Assembly (NCBI RefSeq): GCF_024699945.1
Contig: NZ_JAJOMY010000001.1
Coordinates: 1,550,001-1,614,000 of the forward strand
Direction: 5' to 3'
Source of the DNA: Phenylobacterium sp. J426
GTDB taxonomy: Bacteria > Pseudomonadota > Alphaproteobacteria > Caulobacterales > Caulobacteraceae
Length of the DNA stretch: 64,000 nucleotides
Position 1 is the first letter of the stretch; each line of letters starts with the position of its first letter. Positions 1 to 9,093 of the stretch are shown in pieces. The notes under the pieces were generated by a model, which saw only the letters and a list, made by a program, of their open reading frames with translations, was not told the origin of the DNA and searched no databases. Both the position numbers and the translations under genes were made by a program.

Positions 1-2
1 TC

Positions 3-56
3 CGCATCGAGCTGATCGACGTGCTGACCGGACCCGGTCGGGTCATGCAGGGGTAG
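3..56 (+). CDS. C-terminal end of an unidentified protein (cut by window edge)
   Basis: An open frame enters from the left edge and ends at a TAG at 54-56, giving a 17-residue tail (RIELIDVLTGPGRVMQG). It lies 27 bases before the likely argE start on the same strand, so it could be the end of an upstream gene. The fragment is too short to assign to a family, and a chance open frame cannot be excluded. Confidence 0.3.
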   Translation, partial: RIELIDVLTGPGRVMQG

Positions 57-83
57 CTATGCGCGTCCGGCAGGGTCTATGGC

Positions 84-1256
84 TTGGCGATGACGGCTGA
101 TCTCTACCCGTCCGCCAAGGACCTGCTGACCACGCTCGTCGGCTTCGACACCACCTCGCGCGGCTCCAACCTCGCCCTGATCGAATGGGTCGAGGCCTAT
201 CTCGACGGCCTTGGCGTGGCGCACCGGCGCGTGCCGAACGCCGACGGCTCGAAGTCCAACCTGCTCGCCACGATCGGCCCGGCCGCTCCGGGCGGCGTCG
301 TGCTGTCGGGTCACACCGACGTGGTGCCGGTCGACGGCCAGCCCTGGAGCACCGACCCCTGGACCGTGGTCGAGCGCGACGGCCGCCTCTACGGGCGCGG
401 CACCTGCGACATGAAGGGCTTCCTGGCCCTGGCGCTCGCCGCGGCGCCGGAGCTGTCGAAGAAGGCCCGCAGGCCGGTCCACCTGGCCTTCTCCTTCGAC
501 GAGGAGATCGGCTGCCTGGGCGCGCCGCTTATGATCGACGTCATCCGCCGCGAACTGCCGCCGCCGGCGCTGGTGGTGGTCGGCGAGCCCACTGACATGG
601 TTGCGGTGAACGGCCACAAGGGCATCGCCACCTTCAAGGTCACCGTCACCGGCCGCGAGAGCCACTCCAGTCAGACCCAGCAGGGCGTCTCGGCGGTGAT
701 GGCGGCGGCCCGGCTGATGAACGCCCTGACCGATCTCTCCGAGCGGCTGGAGACCCAGGCCGATCCCGCGTCGCCGTTCACGCCCAAAGGCGCGACCCTG
801 ACCATCGGAATGGTCCAGGGCGGCACCGCCCACAACATCATCGCCCGCCACTGCGACTTCACCTTCGACCTGCGCTGCCCGCCTGGGATGAAGGCCGACG
901 AGGTCCTGACGGATTTCCGCGCCCAGGTCGCCGCCATGGACGCCGCGCTGAAAGCCCGCGCCCCGGAGGCCGGCGTGGTGCTGGAGAAGCGCACGGATGT
1001 GCCGCCCTTCGCGCCCGAACCCGACGGGGCCGCCGAGGCCTTCGCCCGCCGGCTGGCCGGCGACAACGGCCCGCCGCGCGTCGTTGCGTTCGCCGCGGAG
1101 GCCGGTCAGTTCCAGGAGGCCGGATTCTCGACCGTGATCTGCGGACCCGGTTCGATCGCCCAGGCCCACCAGCCGGACGAATACGTCGAGGTCAACCAGA
1201 TGCAGCGCGGCGCCAGCTTTATGCGCCGGCTGATCGAGTGGGCGGAAGAGGCCTGA
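84..1256 (+). CDS. argE: Acetylornithine deacetylase (ArgE)
   Basis: This M20-family metallopeptidase removes the acetyl group from N-acetylornithine to give ornithine in cytoplasmic arginine synthesis. The 390-residue length is normal for ArgE. Metal-site motifs are visible: SGHTDVVP (His about 77, Asp about 79), GRGTCDMKG with the bridging Asp about 109, the catalytic Glu-Glu pair in FDEEIG (about 140-141), GEPT, and a C-terminal AQAHQPDEY histidine. The frame opens with TTG at 84, with AGGG about 8 bases upstream; an ATG at 90 is the alternative start. Other M20 deacylases (DapE, ArgE-like) share the fold, but the overall pattern fits ArgE best. It runs convergently into the glycosyltransferase gene, overlapping its 3' end by about 38 bases. 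Confidence 0.88.
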   Translation: MAMTADLYPSAKDLLTTLVGFDTTSRGSNLALIEWVEAYLDGLGVAHRRVPNADGSKSNLLATIGPAAPGGVVLSGHTDVVPVDGQPWSTDPWTVVERDGRLYGRGTCDMKGFLALALAAAPELSKKARRPVHLAFSFDEEIGCLGAPLMIDVIRRELPPPALVVVGEPTDMVAVNGHKGIATFKVTVTGRESHSSQTQQGVSAVMAAARLMNALTDLSERLETQADPASPFTPKGATLTIGMVQGGTAHNIIARHCDFTFDLRCPPGMKADEVLTDFRAQVAAMDAALKARAPEAGVVLEKRTDVPPFAPEPDGAAEAFARRLAGDNGPPRVVAFAAEAGQFQEAGFSTVICGPGSIAQAHQPDEYVEVNQMQRGASFMRRLIEWAEEA

Positions 1257-2261
1257 TCACCGCCCGACGGCGCAGGAGGTCGCGTGGGTCCCAGGTCATC
1301 ATCCGGGCCATTTCCAGCGCCGATCTCCGCCGGGTCCTCTGCACCACGCGCCGCCGCGCGAGGACGGGGCCGAGCCCGGCCAGAGCAGCGCGGTAGGCGC
1401 GCAACGTCACGCCGAGGTAGGGGCGGTGCGGCTTGCGCAGGGCCACGTAGCTGGCCGCCATCAGATGGGCGGGCAACACCAGCGGCAGCAGCAGCCCGGG
1501 CGTGTCCTTCACCAGGACCCAGAAGCGGTTGCGATAGCCGTGGAAGAGCGCGAACTCCGATTTTGAGCCGCCGGACGACGCCGAACCCACATGGCGCACG
1601 ACGGCGGATGGGATCACGACCGTCGGCTCCCCCCGCCAGTTGCAGCCGGTAGCCCAGATCCACATCCTCGCAGTAGCAGAAGAAGCTCTCGTCGAAGCCG
1701 CCGAGTTTCAGGAACAGCGCACGGTCGATCAGCATCGCCGCACCGCACGGGCTGAACACCAGGCCCTCCGGCGTGTCGCCCGGATCGGGCTGGAGGTAAC
1801 CGCCGCGATAGGGGATGCAGGGCAGGCTCATCACGTCGCCCAGGCCGTCGAGCACGGCCGGGTCCTCGTCCAGCACCTGGCGCGAGGTGAAGCTGCGGAT
1901 GCCGGGATGCCGCTCGGCTGCCGCCATCAGCTGCGCCAGCCAGTCCGGTTCGGGGGTAGGCGTCGGGGTTCAGCAGCACAAGCCAGCGGCCCCGACCCTC
2001 GCGCGCCGCCTGGTTGCAGGCCGCGGCGAAGCCGAGGTTGTCGGCGTTCTCGATCAGCCGCGTTCCCGGGACGATCCCGGCAGCGGCCCGCGCCTCGCCT
2101 TCCGGCGAGGCGTTATCGACCAGCACGAGTTCGAAGTCCTGGAACGTCTGGGCCGCCAGCCGCTCCAGACACTGCGCCAGCGTGGCGCCGCTGCGATAGG
2201 CGACCACGGCCACCGTGACGGCGGGGCTTTGCGGCTTGTGTTCGTCTGTCCGCTGGGCCAT
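1219..2261 (-). CDS. Family 2 glycosyltransferase, rhamnosyltransferase-like (two frame breaks)
   Basis: The gene reads as a GT2 glycosyltransferase of about 346 residues once two single-base insertions are ignored: one in the five-G run at 1952-1956 and one in the six-C run at 1629-1634 (plus-strand coordinates). The first segment carries the GT-A nucleotide-binding start (VAVVAYRSGATLAQCLERL, VDNAS, LNPDAYP). The second carries GGFDESFFCYCEDVDLGYR, the acceptor/catalytic ED motif typical of WbbL-like rhamnosyltransferases. The third carries the C-terminal part with HGYRNRFWVL. It is divergent from rfbC, with 31 bases between the two starts. Inference: it transfers dTDP-rhamnose or a related sugar onto a surface glycan. 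Confidence 0.8.
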
Positions 2262-2292
2262 GCGGGGCTACCGGTAACTCCTGTAAAGCGAC

Positions 2293-2847
2293 ATGACCGT
2301 TACGCCGCTCGCCGACCTGCCTGACGTCCTGCTTATCACGCCCAAGCGCTTCGGCGACCTCCGCGGCTGGTTCTCCGAGACCTGGAGCCGAAAGGCCATG
2401 CTTGCGGCCGGCGTAGACACCGACTTCGTGCAGGATAACCAGGCCCTGAACGCGAAGAAGGGCACGCTGCGGGGCCTCCACTTCCAGAAGGCGCCGCACG
2501 CCCAGGGCAAGCTGGTGCGGGTGCTGCAGGGCGCGATCTTCGACGTCGCCGTCGACATCCGGGCGGGTTCGCCGACCTACGGCAAGTGGGCCGGCGCGAC
2601 GCTGACGGCCGAGGCCGGCGAGCAGCTCTGGGTGCCCCGCGGCTTCGCGCACGGCTACTGCACGCTCACCGACGATACGATGCTGTTCTACAAGGTGGAC
2701 GGCCTCTATGCGCCGGAGACCGAGGGCGGCCTCGCCTGGAACGATCCGGACTTGGCCATCGCCTGGCCGCTCGACGGCGAGCCGGTGCTCTCCGATAAGG
2801 ACAAGACCCTGCCGCGTCTCAGGGATTTGGGGCCGGTCAGCTTCTAA
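2293..2847 (+). CDS. rfbC: dTDP-4-dehydrorhamnose 3,5-epimerase (RmlC)
   Basis: This is the third enzyme of dTDP-L-rhamnose synthesis, epimerising C3 and C5 of dTDP-4-keto-6-deoxyglucose. The 184-residue cupin has the family landmarks: FGDLRGWFSE near the N-terminus, LRGLHFQ with the catalytic His at 63, AVDIRAGSPTYGKW, and WVPRGFAHGY. It stands alone here beside a glycosyltransferase, while rfbA, rfbD and rfbB lie about 40 kb away at 42832-45664. Together the four genes make a complete rhamnose-donor pathway. Confidence 0.95.
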   Translation: MTVTPLADLPDVLLITPKRFGDLRGWFSETWSRKAMLAAGVDTDFVQDNQALNAKKGTLRGLHFQKAPHAQGKLVRVLQGAIFDVAVDIRAGSPTYGKWAGATLTAEAGEQLWVPRGFAHGYCTLTDDTMLFYKVDGLYAPETEGGLAWNDPDLAIAWPLDGEPVLSDKDKTLPRLRDLGPVSF

Positions 2848-3026
2848 AGGTTCGCTCTTTGTTCTTGGCTTCCGCGGTCTCCTGAAGGTGCGCGCGATCG
2901 ACTGGTGCGACGAGCCAGAACAAGGTGTCGAGATCCCGCGTCTTCTCGCAAAGGTCCGGGCGACGAAGGCCATCGCGGAGCTGCCAGAGCTCCTCGGGCT
3001 CGACACGCTCGAATCCTAATAGCCGC
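2848..3026. other. Intergenic stretch of undecided content between rfbC and queG
   Basis: These 179 bases lie between the rfbC stop and the queG stop. Short open frames run through it on both strands. On the plus strand a GTG at 2888 opens 43 codons that end in LLGLDTLES; on the minus strand another frame is open. Neither has a clear ribosome binding site or a family I recognise. It may be a decayed gene end. Confidence 0.3.
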
Positions 3027-4169
3027 TCAGGCTGTGAGGGGTTCGCCCGCCAGCCATTCCTCCCGGACCTCCGCCTCGCCCTCGACGGGCAGGCGCGCGT
3101 CGCGGACGACCTGGAAGTCCGCGTCCGGCAACAGCCGCGACAGGGCCCAGACGGCGGCGCCGCGCACCGACGCAGCCGGGTCGTCAAGCAGCCGCACGGC
3201 CTCTGGCGTCAGCGCCGGGTCGCCGGAATTACCGATCGCATAGAGGACGTTGCGGACGAAGCGGTCGCGGCCGATGCGCTTGACCGGGCTCTTGGTGAAG
3301 AGGGCGCGGAAGGCGGGGTCGTCGAGGCGCGATAGCTCAGCCAGAGTGGGACCCTTCAGCGCCTCGCGGGCGGCCAGCTTCTGCTCGCGGGCGCCTTGCG
3401 CGAACTTGTTCCAGGGGCAGACCGCGAGGCAGTCGTCGCAGCCGTAGATGCGGTTGCCGAGGGCCTGCCGGAATTCGCGCGGGATCGGGCCCTTCAGCTC
3501 GATGGTCAGGTAGGAGATGCAGCGCCGGGCATCGAGCTGGAACGGCGCCGGGAAGGCGTTGGTTGGGCAGACGTCGAGGCAGGCCTGGCAGGAGCCGCAG
3601 TGGACCGGCTCGGGCGCGTCCGGCTTGAGTTCGAGGGTGGTCAGGACCGAGCCCAGGAACAGCCAGGAGCCGAACTCGCGGCTGACGAGGTTGGTGTGCT
3701 TGCCCTGCCAGCCGACGCCCGCGCGCTCGGCCAACGGCTTCTCCAGCAAGGGCGCGGTATCGACGAAGACCTTCACCTCTCCGCCGAAGCGCTGCTGCAT
3801 CCAGCCCGCGAGTTGCTTGAGCTTCTTCTTGATCAGCTCGTGGTAGTCGTCGCCCTGCGCATAGACGCTGATCGCCGCGCGATCCGCCTCCGCGAGCACG
3901 GCCAGCGGATCGTGCGTCGGCCCGTAGTTGACGCCCAGCAACACCGCCGAACGGGCGTCGGCCCACATGGCGCGGGCGTGGCGGCGACGCTCACGGGTCT
4001 CGGCCATCCAGCCCATCTCGCCGTGGCGGCCGGCGTCCACGTACTCGTAGAGCCGCGCCGCCGCCGGCCAGGCCTCGTCGATGTCGGTGAAGCGGCAGAG
4101 GTCGAAGCCGAGCGCCTGGGCTTCGGCGCGGATCAGGTCTTCGGCTGTGTCAGAAGTCGAGATCGTCAT
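3027..4169 (-). CDS. queG: Epoxyqueuosine reductase (QueG)
   Basis: QueG reduces epoxyqueuosine to queuosine in the tRNA anticodon wobble base, using cobalamin and two 4Fe-4S clusters. The 380-residue protein shows the full architecture: an N-terminal cobalamin-binding DUF1730 region ([31 protein letters not shown]), the ferredoxin cysteines [13 protein letters not shown] and [11 protein letters not shown] with an additional Cys in RRCISY, and a C-terminal HEAT-like segment ([20 protein letters not shown]). It overlaps the end of the upstream fzlA-like gene by about 20 bases, so the two are probably co-transcribed. Confidence 0.95.
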   Translation of the reverse strand: MTISTSDTAEDLIRAEAQALGFDLCRFTDIDEAWPAAARLYEYVDAGRHGEMGWMAETRERRRHARAMWADARSAVLLGVNYGPTHDPLAVLAEADRAAISVYAQGDDYHELIKKKLKQLAGWMQQRFGGEVKVFVDTAPLLEKPLAERAGVGWQGKHTNLVSREFGSWLFLGSVLTTLELKPDAPEPVHCGSCQACLDVCPTNAFPAPFQLDARRCISYLTIELKGPIPREFRQALGNRIYGCDDCLAVCPWNKFAQGAREQKLAAREALKGPTLAELSRLDDPAFRALFTKSPVKRIGRDRFVRNVLYAIGNSGDPALTPEAVRLLDDPAASVRGAAVWALSRLLPDADFQVVRDARLPVEGEAEVREEWLAGEPLTA

Positions 4170-4839
4170 AATGCGGCGCGGGCGTCAGCCCCGGCCAGCG
4201 GTCCGTGAGCAACGGCCGGAAACACGGCCGGGATTTCAGTTTCATGTACCACGTCTTCACGCCGGGGAAGTCCTTCCAAGGCACGTCGCCGAAGTAGTCG
4301 ATCACCGACAGGTGGGCGGCGCCGGCGAAATCCGCCAGGGACAGGCGCTTGCCGGCCAGCCATTCCCGGGTCTCGAGCAAGCCTTCCAAGTAGTAGAGGT
4401 GTGTCTTCAGGCCGTCGCGCCCCTGGCGGAGGTTGGCGAGCTCGGGGGCGCCCAGGCCCAGCAGTCGCTTCTCCATCTTCTCGTGCAGGATGTAGCCGCC
4501 GGCTTCGAACTCGAACTTGCGGTCGAACCAGCTGAGAAGCCGCCTCGCCTCGGCGCGCTCGGCGGCGTCCCGGCCCAGCAGCGGCGGTTCGGGAGCCGCC
4601 TCCTCCAGATGGTCGAGGATCGCCCGGCTTTCGCAGAGCACGAGCGGCTCGCCGCCGCCGGTCCGCTCCACCAGCACCGGCACCAGGCCGGAAGGGTTGA
4701 GCCGCGTGAGCTCCTTCGGCCGCTCCCAGTAACGCACCGGGCTCTCGACGAACGGAAGCCGCTTCTCGCCCAGGGCGAGGCGCACCTGGCGGGAGGCCGG
4801 GTCGAGGGGGAAGTGGTGCAGGGTGCGTTCGACGCTCAT
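4150..4839 (-). CDS. fzlA: GST-fold cell-division protein, FzlA-like
   Basis: This is a 229-residue glutathione S-transferase-fold protein with an N-terminal thioredoxin-like half ([37 protein letters not shown]) and an all-helical second half. In Caulobacter crescentus the GST-like FzlA binds FtsZ and is needed for constriction. The length, the Trp at residue 38 (a position I recall as part of the FtsZ-binding face) and the acidic C-terminal tail (YDDLDF) agree with FzlA. An ordinary GST is the alternative. The adjacent queG overlaps its 3' end. Confidence 0.72.
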   Translation of the reverse strand: MSVERTLHHFPLDPASRQVRLALGEKRLPFVESPVRYWERPKELTRLNPSGLVPVLVERTGGGEPLVLCESRAILDHLEEAAPEPPLLGRDAAERAEARRLLSWFDRKFEFEAGGYILHEKMEKRLLGLGAPELANLRQGRDGLKTHLYYLEGLLETREWLAGKRLSLADFAGAAHLSVIDYFGDVPWKDFPGVKTWYMKLKSRPCFRPLLTDRWPGLTPAPHYDDLDF

Positions 4840-4913
4840 GGCTTCTCTGGGCGCGGCTTCTTCGCGCGGATCGATCTTCGCCCCAACTGCGCCCGGCCGC
4901 CTTAAGGGGGCGT

Positions 4914-5855
4914 TTACTGCGTTGGCGCTTCGCCTTCGGCGAACGCCCCGCCGTGGGGTTCGGCGCGGCCCCGCGGGTCGGCGTGGATCAGAATGTCCGC
5001 CGCCGGGAAGCGCTCCAGGATCCGCTTCTCGGCGGCCACGATCACCGAATGGGCGCTTTCCAGTGTCAGCTGCGGGTCGAGGTCGACGTGCATCTGAATG
5101 TGGATGTAGGGGCCCGAGGCGCGTGTCCGCAGCTGGTGCACGTCGGTCAGCCGGGCGTCCGCGGTGGTCAGGCGCACGATCTCAGCACGAGCCTCTTCCG
5201 ACAATTCCCGGTCCATGAGCTGGCCTGCCGCCTCCCGGAAGACGCCGATGGCTCCCCACAGCAGCAGCGCCGCCACCACCAGCGCGGCTGCCGCATCGAG
5301 GCCGTTGAACCCCAGCCAAGCCGAGGCGGCGATCCCGCCCAGGGCGATGATGTTCGACGCGAGGTCGGACAGGTAGTGCGCACGGTCGCCCTGCACCGCC
5401 ACCGACGAGGTCTGCCGCAGCACGTGGCCCTGCGCGGTGATCAGGGCGAAGGTGAGGACGGTGGAGACGACCATCACGGCGATGGCCCAGCCTTCCTGCC
5501 TCAGCGGATGCGGAGCCATCAGGTCGCCGACGGCTTCGCGGCCGATGAGGGCGGCGGACGCAAAAACGAGGCCGGCCTGCATCAGGCTGGCGAACGCTTC
5601 GGCCTTGCCGTGGCCGAACCGGTGCTCGGCGTCTGGCGGAGCGGCGGCGTACCTGACGGCGAAGAAGGTCCCCAGGGACGCGATCAGGTCGAGCGCGGAG
5701 TCGGCGAGAGACGCCAACAAGGCCGTCGAACCCGACGCCCACCAGGCGGCCGCCTTGATCGTCACCAGCGTCGCGGCGGTCGCCACGGACAGCAGGGTGA
5801 TCCGCCGGGTCAGCGCCGCCGCCTCCGACGGCGCAAGACCGTGAATGCCGCTCAT
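4914..5855 (-). CDS. Cation diffusion facilitator (divalent metal exporter)
   Basis: This inner-membrane CDF transporter of 313 residues exchanges protons for Zn2+, Fe2+ or a similar divalent ion. Six membrane segments can be read in the first 210 residues. The metal site is DSALD in helix 2 with HRFGHGKAEA between helices 2 and 3, and a second acidic site follows the SDLASN stretch. The C-terminal cytoplasmic domain (VHQLRTRASGPYIHIQMHVDLD) is the usual metal-sensing dimer domain. Substrate cannot be fixed from sequence, but FieF-like proteins are the nearest group. Confidence 0.9.
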   Translation of the reverse strand: MSGIHGLAPSEAAALTRRITLLSVATAATLVTIKAAAWWASGSTALLASLADSALDLIASLGTFFAVRYAAAPPDAEHRFGHGKAEAFASLMQAGLVFASAALIGREAVGDLMAPHPLRQEGWAIAVMVVSTVLTFALITAQGHVLRQTSSVAVQGDRAHYLSDLASNIIALGGIAASAWLGFNGLDAAAALVVAALLLWGAIGVFREAAGQLMDRELSEEARAEIVRLTTADARLTDVHQLRTRASGPYIHIQMHVDLDPQLTLESAHSVIVAAEKRILERFPAADILIHADPRGRAEPHGGAFAEGEAPTQ

Positions 5856-5877
5856 CCACGATCCATATCCTTGCCAA

Positions 5878-5905
5878 GCCTCGCCGCGAAGCGCGAAGGC
5901 GAGGC
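5878..5905. repeat. Short perfect inverted repeat upstream of lpdA
   Basis: GCCTCGCC at 5878-5885 and GGCGAGGC at 5898-5905 form a perfect eight-base inverted repeat around a 12-base loop. It lies between the divergent starts of the CDF exporter and lpdA. It has no T-tract. It could be a small REP-like element or a leader hairpin. Confidence 0.4.
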
Positions 5906-5982
5906 TGGGTGGTTGACCTTGGGCGCTCCAGGCCTAGGGTGCGCGCCCATTTTCTAGGCCCAACTCGGGGACCGGCAGGACC

Positions 5983-7390
5983 ATGGCTGAGACCACCACC
6001 TACGACGTCGTCATCATCGGGGGGCGGCCCCGGCGGCTACAACGCCGCGATCCGGGCGGGCCAGCTGGGGCTGAAGGCGGCGTGTGTGGAGAGCCGTTCG
6101 ACTTTGGGCGGGACCTGCCTGAACGTGGGCTGCATGCCGTCGAAGGCGCTGCTGCACGCGTCCGAGCTGTTCGCCGCGGCGGGCTCGGAATTCGCCACCC
6201 TCGGCATCGAGGTCCAACCCAAGCTGAACCTCGGCCAGATGATGAAGCAGAAGGCCGACAGCGTCGGCCAGCTCACGAAGGGCATCGAGTTCCTGTTCAA
6301 GAAGAACAAGGTCGACTGGGTGAAGGGCTTCGGGCGCATCGCCGGGCCAGGCAAGGTCGAGGTGAAGGCCGAAGACGGCTCAACCACGACCCTTGACGCC
6401 AAGCACATCGTCATCGCCACGGGCTCCGAGCCGTCGAAGCTGCCGGGCGTCGAGGTCGACCAGCAGCGGATCGTCGACTCCACGGGCGCGCTTTCGCTGC
6501 CGGAAGTGCCCAAGCATCTGATCGTCATCGGGGCGGGCATCATCGGCCTGGAGCTGGGTTCGGTCTGGCGCCGCCTGGGCGCCCAGGTCACGGTGGTCGA
6601 GTACCTGGATCGCATCACGCCCGGCATGGACGCCGAGGTGGCCAAGACCTTCCAGCGCTCGCTGACCAAGCAGGGCATGGAGTTCAGGCTGGGCGCCAAG
6701 GTTACGGGCGCCAAGCCGTCCAAGAAGGGTGTTTCGCTCACATACGAACCTGTCGCCGGCGGCGCGGCCGAAACGATCGAGGGCGACTACGTCCTGCTGG
6801 CGATCGGCCGTCGTCCCTACACCGAGGGTCTGGGCCTGGAGACCGTGGGCGTCACGCCTGACAAGCGCGGCTTCATTGAGACCGACCACTTCAAGACGAG
6901 CGCGGCGAACGTCTGGGCCATCGGCGACGTCACCCACGGTCCGATGCTGGCCCACAAGGCCGAAGAAGACGCGGTTGCGGTCATCGAGACCATCGCCCGC
7001 GGCTACGGCCACGTGGACTACAATCTCGTCCCGAGCGTCGTCTACACGAGCCCGGAAGTGGCCTGGGTCGGCAAGACCGAGGAGCAGCTGAAGGAGGAGG
7101 GCCGCGCCTACAAGGTCGGCAAGTTCCCCTTCACCGCCAACAGCCGGGCCAAGATCAACCACGAAACCGAGGGTTTCGTGAAGGTCCTCGCCGACGCCGC
7201 CACCGACGAAATCCTGGGCGCTCACGCCATCGGGCCGCAGGTCTCGGAAATGATCGGCGAGTATTGCGTGGCGATGGCCTTCCGGGCGGCGTCGGAAGAC
7301 GTGGCCCGCACCTGCCATCCGCATCCCACCCGGTCCGAGGCGCTTCGCCAGGCCGCCATGGGCGTCGAAGGATGGACCATGCAGGCCTGA
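5983..7390 (+). CDS. lpdA: Dihydrolipoyl dehydrogenase E3 (one frame break)
   Basis: This flavoprotein re-oxidises dihydrolipoyl groups of 2-oxoacid dehydrogenase complexes with NAD+. The start at 5983 (MAETTTYDVVIIGG) and the rest of the protein are in different frames. Six G at 6019-6024 where five are expected break the FAD-binding GGGPGGYNAAIRAGQLG motif. Removing one G gives a normal 468-residue E3. Redox disulfide GGTCLNVGCMPSK, NAD-binding GAGIIGLELGSVWRRLG, AIGDVTHGPMLAHKAEEDA and the C-terminal HPHPTRSEAL (catalytic His-Glu) are all intact. The stop overlaps the start of the acetyltransferase gene. Confidence 0.93.
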
Positions 7391-7800
7391 TCGTCCGCCG
7401 GGCGCGAACCGACGAGCTCGACGCCTGCGCCGAGCTCTACGTCCGCGTGCTGCGTGAGACGTTCACCTGGCTGCCGCCCGAGCGGCACCGGGCGTCCGAC
7501 TTTCTCCGCGCCGCGGAGGTCGAGGAGGTCTATGTGGCCTCTCGCGGCGGACGCATTGTCGGTCTGGCGGCCTTCTACCGACCACAGAACTTCCTCCACT
7601 CACTCTATGTCGACGACCGCGGCCGCGGTGTCGGCAAGGCGCTCCTCGACCACGTGAGCGCCGTCGCCGACGGCCCGGTGTCGCTCAAGTGCCAGGCGGC
7701 CAACCTGAAAGCCCAGGACTTCTACCGGCGCGAAGGCTTCCGCTGCACCGAGACGGGAGCCGACAACGGCGTCGCCTGGCTGCGCTTCGTGCGTGGCTGA
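7372..7800 (+). CDS. GNAT-family N-acetyltransferase
   Basis: This 142-residue protein has the GNAT acetyl-CoA fold: VRRARTDELDACAELY at the N-terminus, GRIVGLAAFY (strand 4), LYVDDRGRGVGKALLDHV (motif A, the pyrophosphate loop R/Q-x-x-G-x-G/A form) and LKAQDFYRREGF (motif B). The ATG at 7372 lies inside the lpdA 3' end, which implies translational coupling. The longer upstream frame is lpdA shadow. The acceptor substrate is unknown. Confidence 0.87.
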   Translation: MDHAGLIVRRARTDELDACAELYVRVLRETFTWLPPERHRASDFLRAAEVEEVYVASRGGRIVGLAAFYRPQNFLHSLYVDDRGRGVGKALLDHVSAVADGPVSLKCQAANLKAQDFYRREGFRCTETGADNGVAWLRFVRG

Positions 7801-7865
7801 TTGTTCATTTGCCGCGCTCTGGCGGGGGCGCCATCCTCCGCGGCTTGAAGCTCAAGGAGGCCGGA

Positions 7866-8159
7866 ATGCTCGCCCTTCTCGCCGCCGCCACCCTGGCCGC
7901 CGCACAGCCCGCGCCGGGAGCCGACATCAAGGTCTATCGCGGGCCGCGCGCCGCAGCGCTCGCCCAGGCGGACATGCTCTGCCGGCCCCAGGGCATGATC
8001 CACACCTTCGCCGACCCGGCGCTGCTCTATCGCAACGACGGCAAGGCCAAGGTCCAGGAACTCGCCGAGTTGCCGAAGGCCAACCACGAGAAGGCGGTCG
8101 CCCGCTCCGTCGCAGGCTGCGCAAACCCCCTGGTCGTGCAGTACGGCGCGGGCCGCTGA
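7866..8159 (+). CDS. Small secreted protein of unknown function
   Basis: A strong AAGGAGG at 7854-7860 sets the ATG at 7866. The 97-residue product begins with a hydrophobic signal peptide (MLALLAAATLAAAQPAPGAD), giving a mature periplasmic protein of about 80 residues with two cysteines. I recognise no domain. It follows the acetyltransferase by 65 bases and runs convergently toward xerC. Confidence 0.7.
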   Translation: MLALLAAATLAAAQPAPGADIKVYRGPRAAALAQADMLCRPQGMIHTFADPALLYRNDGKAKVQELAELPKANHEKAVARSVAGCANPLVVQYGAGR

Positions 8160-8166
8160 ACCGTGC

Positions 8167-9093
8167 TCACGCGCGCGGGTGCGCTGAGGCGTAGGCGCTG
8201 AGCAGGGCGGCCGCGTCGACCTCGGTGTAGCGCTGGGTCGTCGACAGCGACGCGTGGCCCAGCAGTTCCTGGATCGAGCGCAGATCGGCGCCCCCGGCGA
8301 GCAGGTGCGTGGCGAATGAGTGCCGCAGCGCGTGCGGCGTGGCGCTGGCCGGCAGGCCGAGCCGGCCTCTGAGCCTCTGGACGGTCGCCTGCACATGGCG
8401 AGGGCTGAGCGGACCGCCGCGCCTTGCGCGGAACAGCGGCTCGTCCGGCGACAGGCCGAACGGGACGGCGGCCAGGTAGTCGTCCACGGCCTGCCGTACG
8501 GCCGGGAGCGCCGGGACGATGCGGGTCTTGGCGCCCTTGCCGGTGATCCGCAGCTGTTCGGAGATCGGCGCGTCACGGCGTTTCAGCGACAACGCTTCGG
8601 AGATGCGCAGGCCGCAACCGTAGAGGAGGGTCAGAACCGCCTGATCACGCGAGGCCTCCCAATCTTCGCGGTCGGGATCCAGCGCCGGTTCGGCGATAAG
8701 GCCGATCGCCTGATCCTCCGTGACCGGCCGCGGCGCGCCCGGCCTGACGCGGGGGCCGCGCACCAGGGCGATCGCCGCGTTGGGGGTGTCGAGCCGGCGG
8801 TCGACGAAGCGGTGGAAGGTGCGGATCGCCGACAGGGCCTGACTGAGCGATCGGGGGGAGAGCGGCGTCTCCCCGGCCCGCAGATGGGCGAGCCACGCGC
8901 GGACCTCGCCGGCTGTGATCCCGCCCAGATCCTGGACTGAGAGGCTCTCGCCGCGATGCTGCTCCAGGAACGAGATGTAGCGGCCGGCGGCGAAGCCGTA
9001 CGCCTCCAGCGTTCGCGGCGAGCTGCGGCGCTCTTTGGCCAGGTGCTCGAGCCATGCCGCCCGAGCCTGGCTTGCGCTCAGAGGAGCGGCCAT
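8167..9093 (-). CDS. xerC: Tyrosine recombinase XerC
   Basis: With XerD, XerC resolves chromosome dimers at dif. The 308-residue protein has the SAM-like core-binding N-terminal domain and the catalytic domain with the active-site set: Arg in GCGLRISEALSL, Lys in TGKGAKTR, HALRHSFATHLL (His and Arg), LGHASLSTTQ (His), and the nucleophile Tyr in QRYTEVD. It overlaps the end of the DUF484 gene, an arrangement also known in gammaproteobacteria. No integration signs surround it, so it is a housekeeping recombinase, not an integrase. Confidence 0.93.
   Translation of the reverse strand: MAAPLSASQARAAWLEHLAKERRSSPRTLEAYGFAAGRYISFLEQHRGESLSVQDLGGITAGEVRAWLAHLRAGETPLSPRSLSQALSAIRTFHRFVDRRLDTPNAAIALVRGPRVRPGAPRPVTEDQAIGLIAEPALDPDREDWEASRDQAVLTLLYGCGLRISEALSLKRRDAPISEQLRITGKGAKTRIVPALPAVRQAVDDYLAAVPFGLSPDEPLFRARRGGPLSPRHVQATVQRLRGRLGLPASATPHALRHSFATHLLAGGADLRSIQELLGHASLSTTQRYTEVDAAALLSAYASAHPRA

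Noticed and set aside
8167..9093. Integrase of a mobile element
   Set aside because: The recombinase is paired with DUF484 and matches XerC. No attachment repeats, phage genes or composition change surround it.
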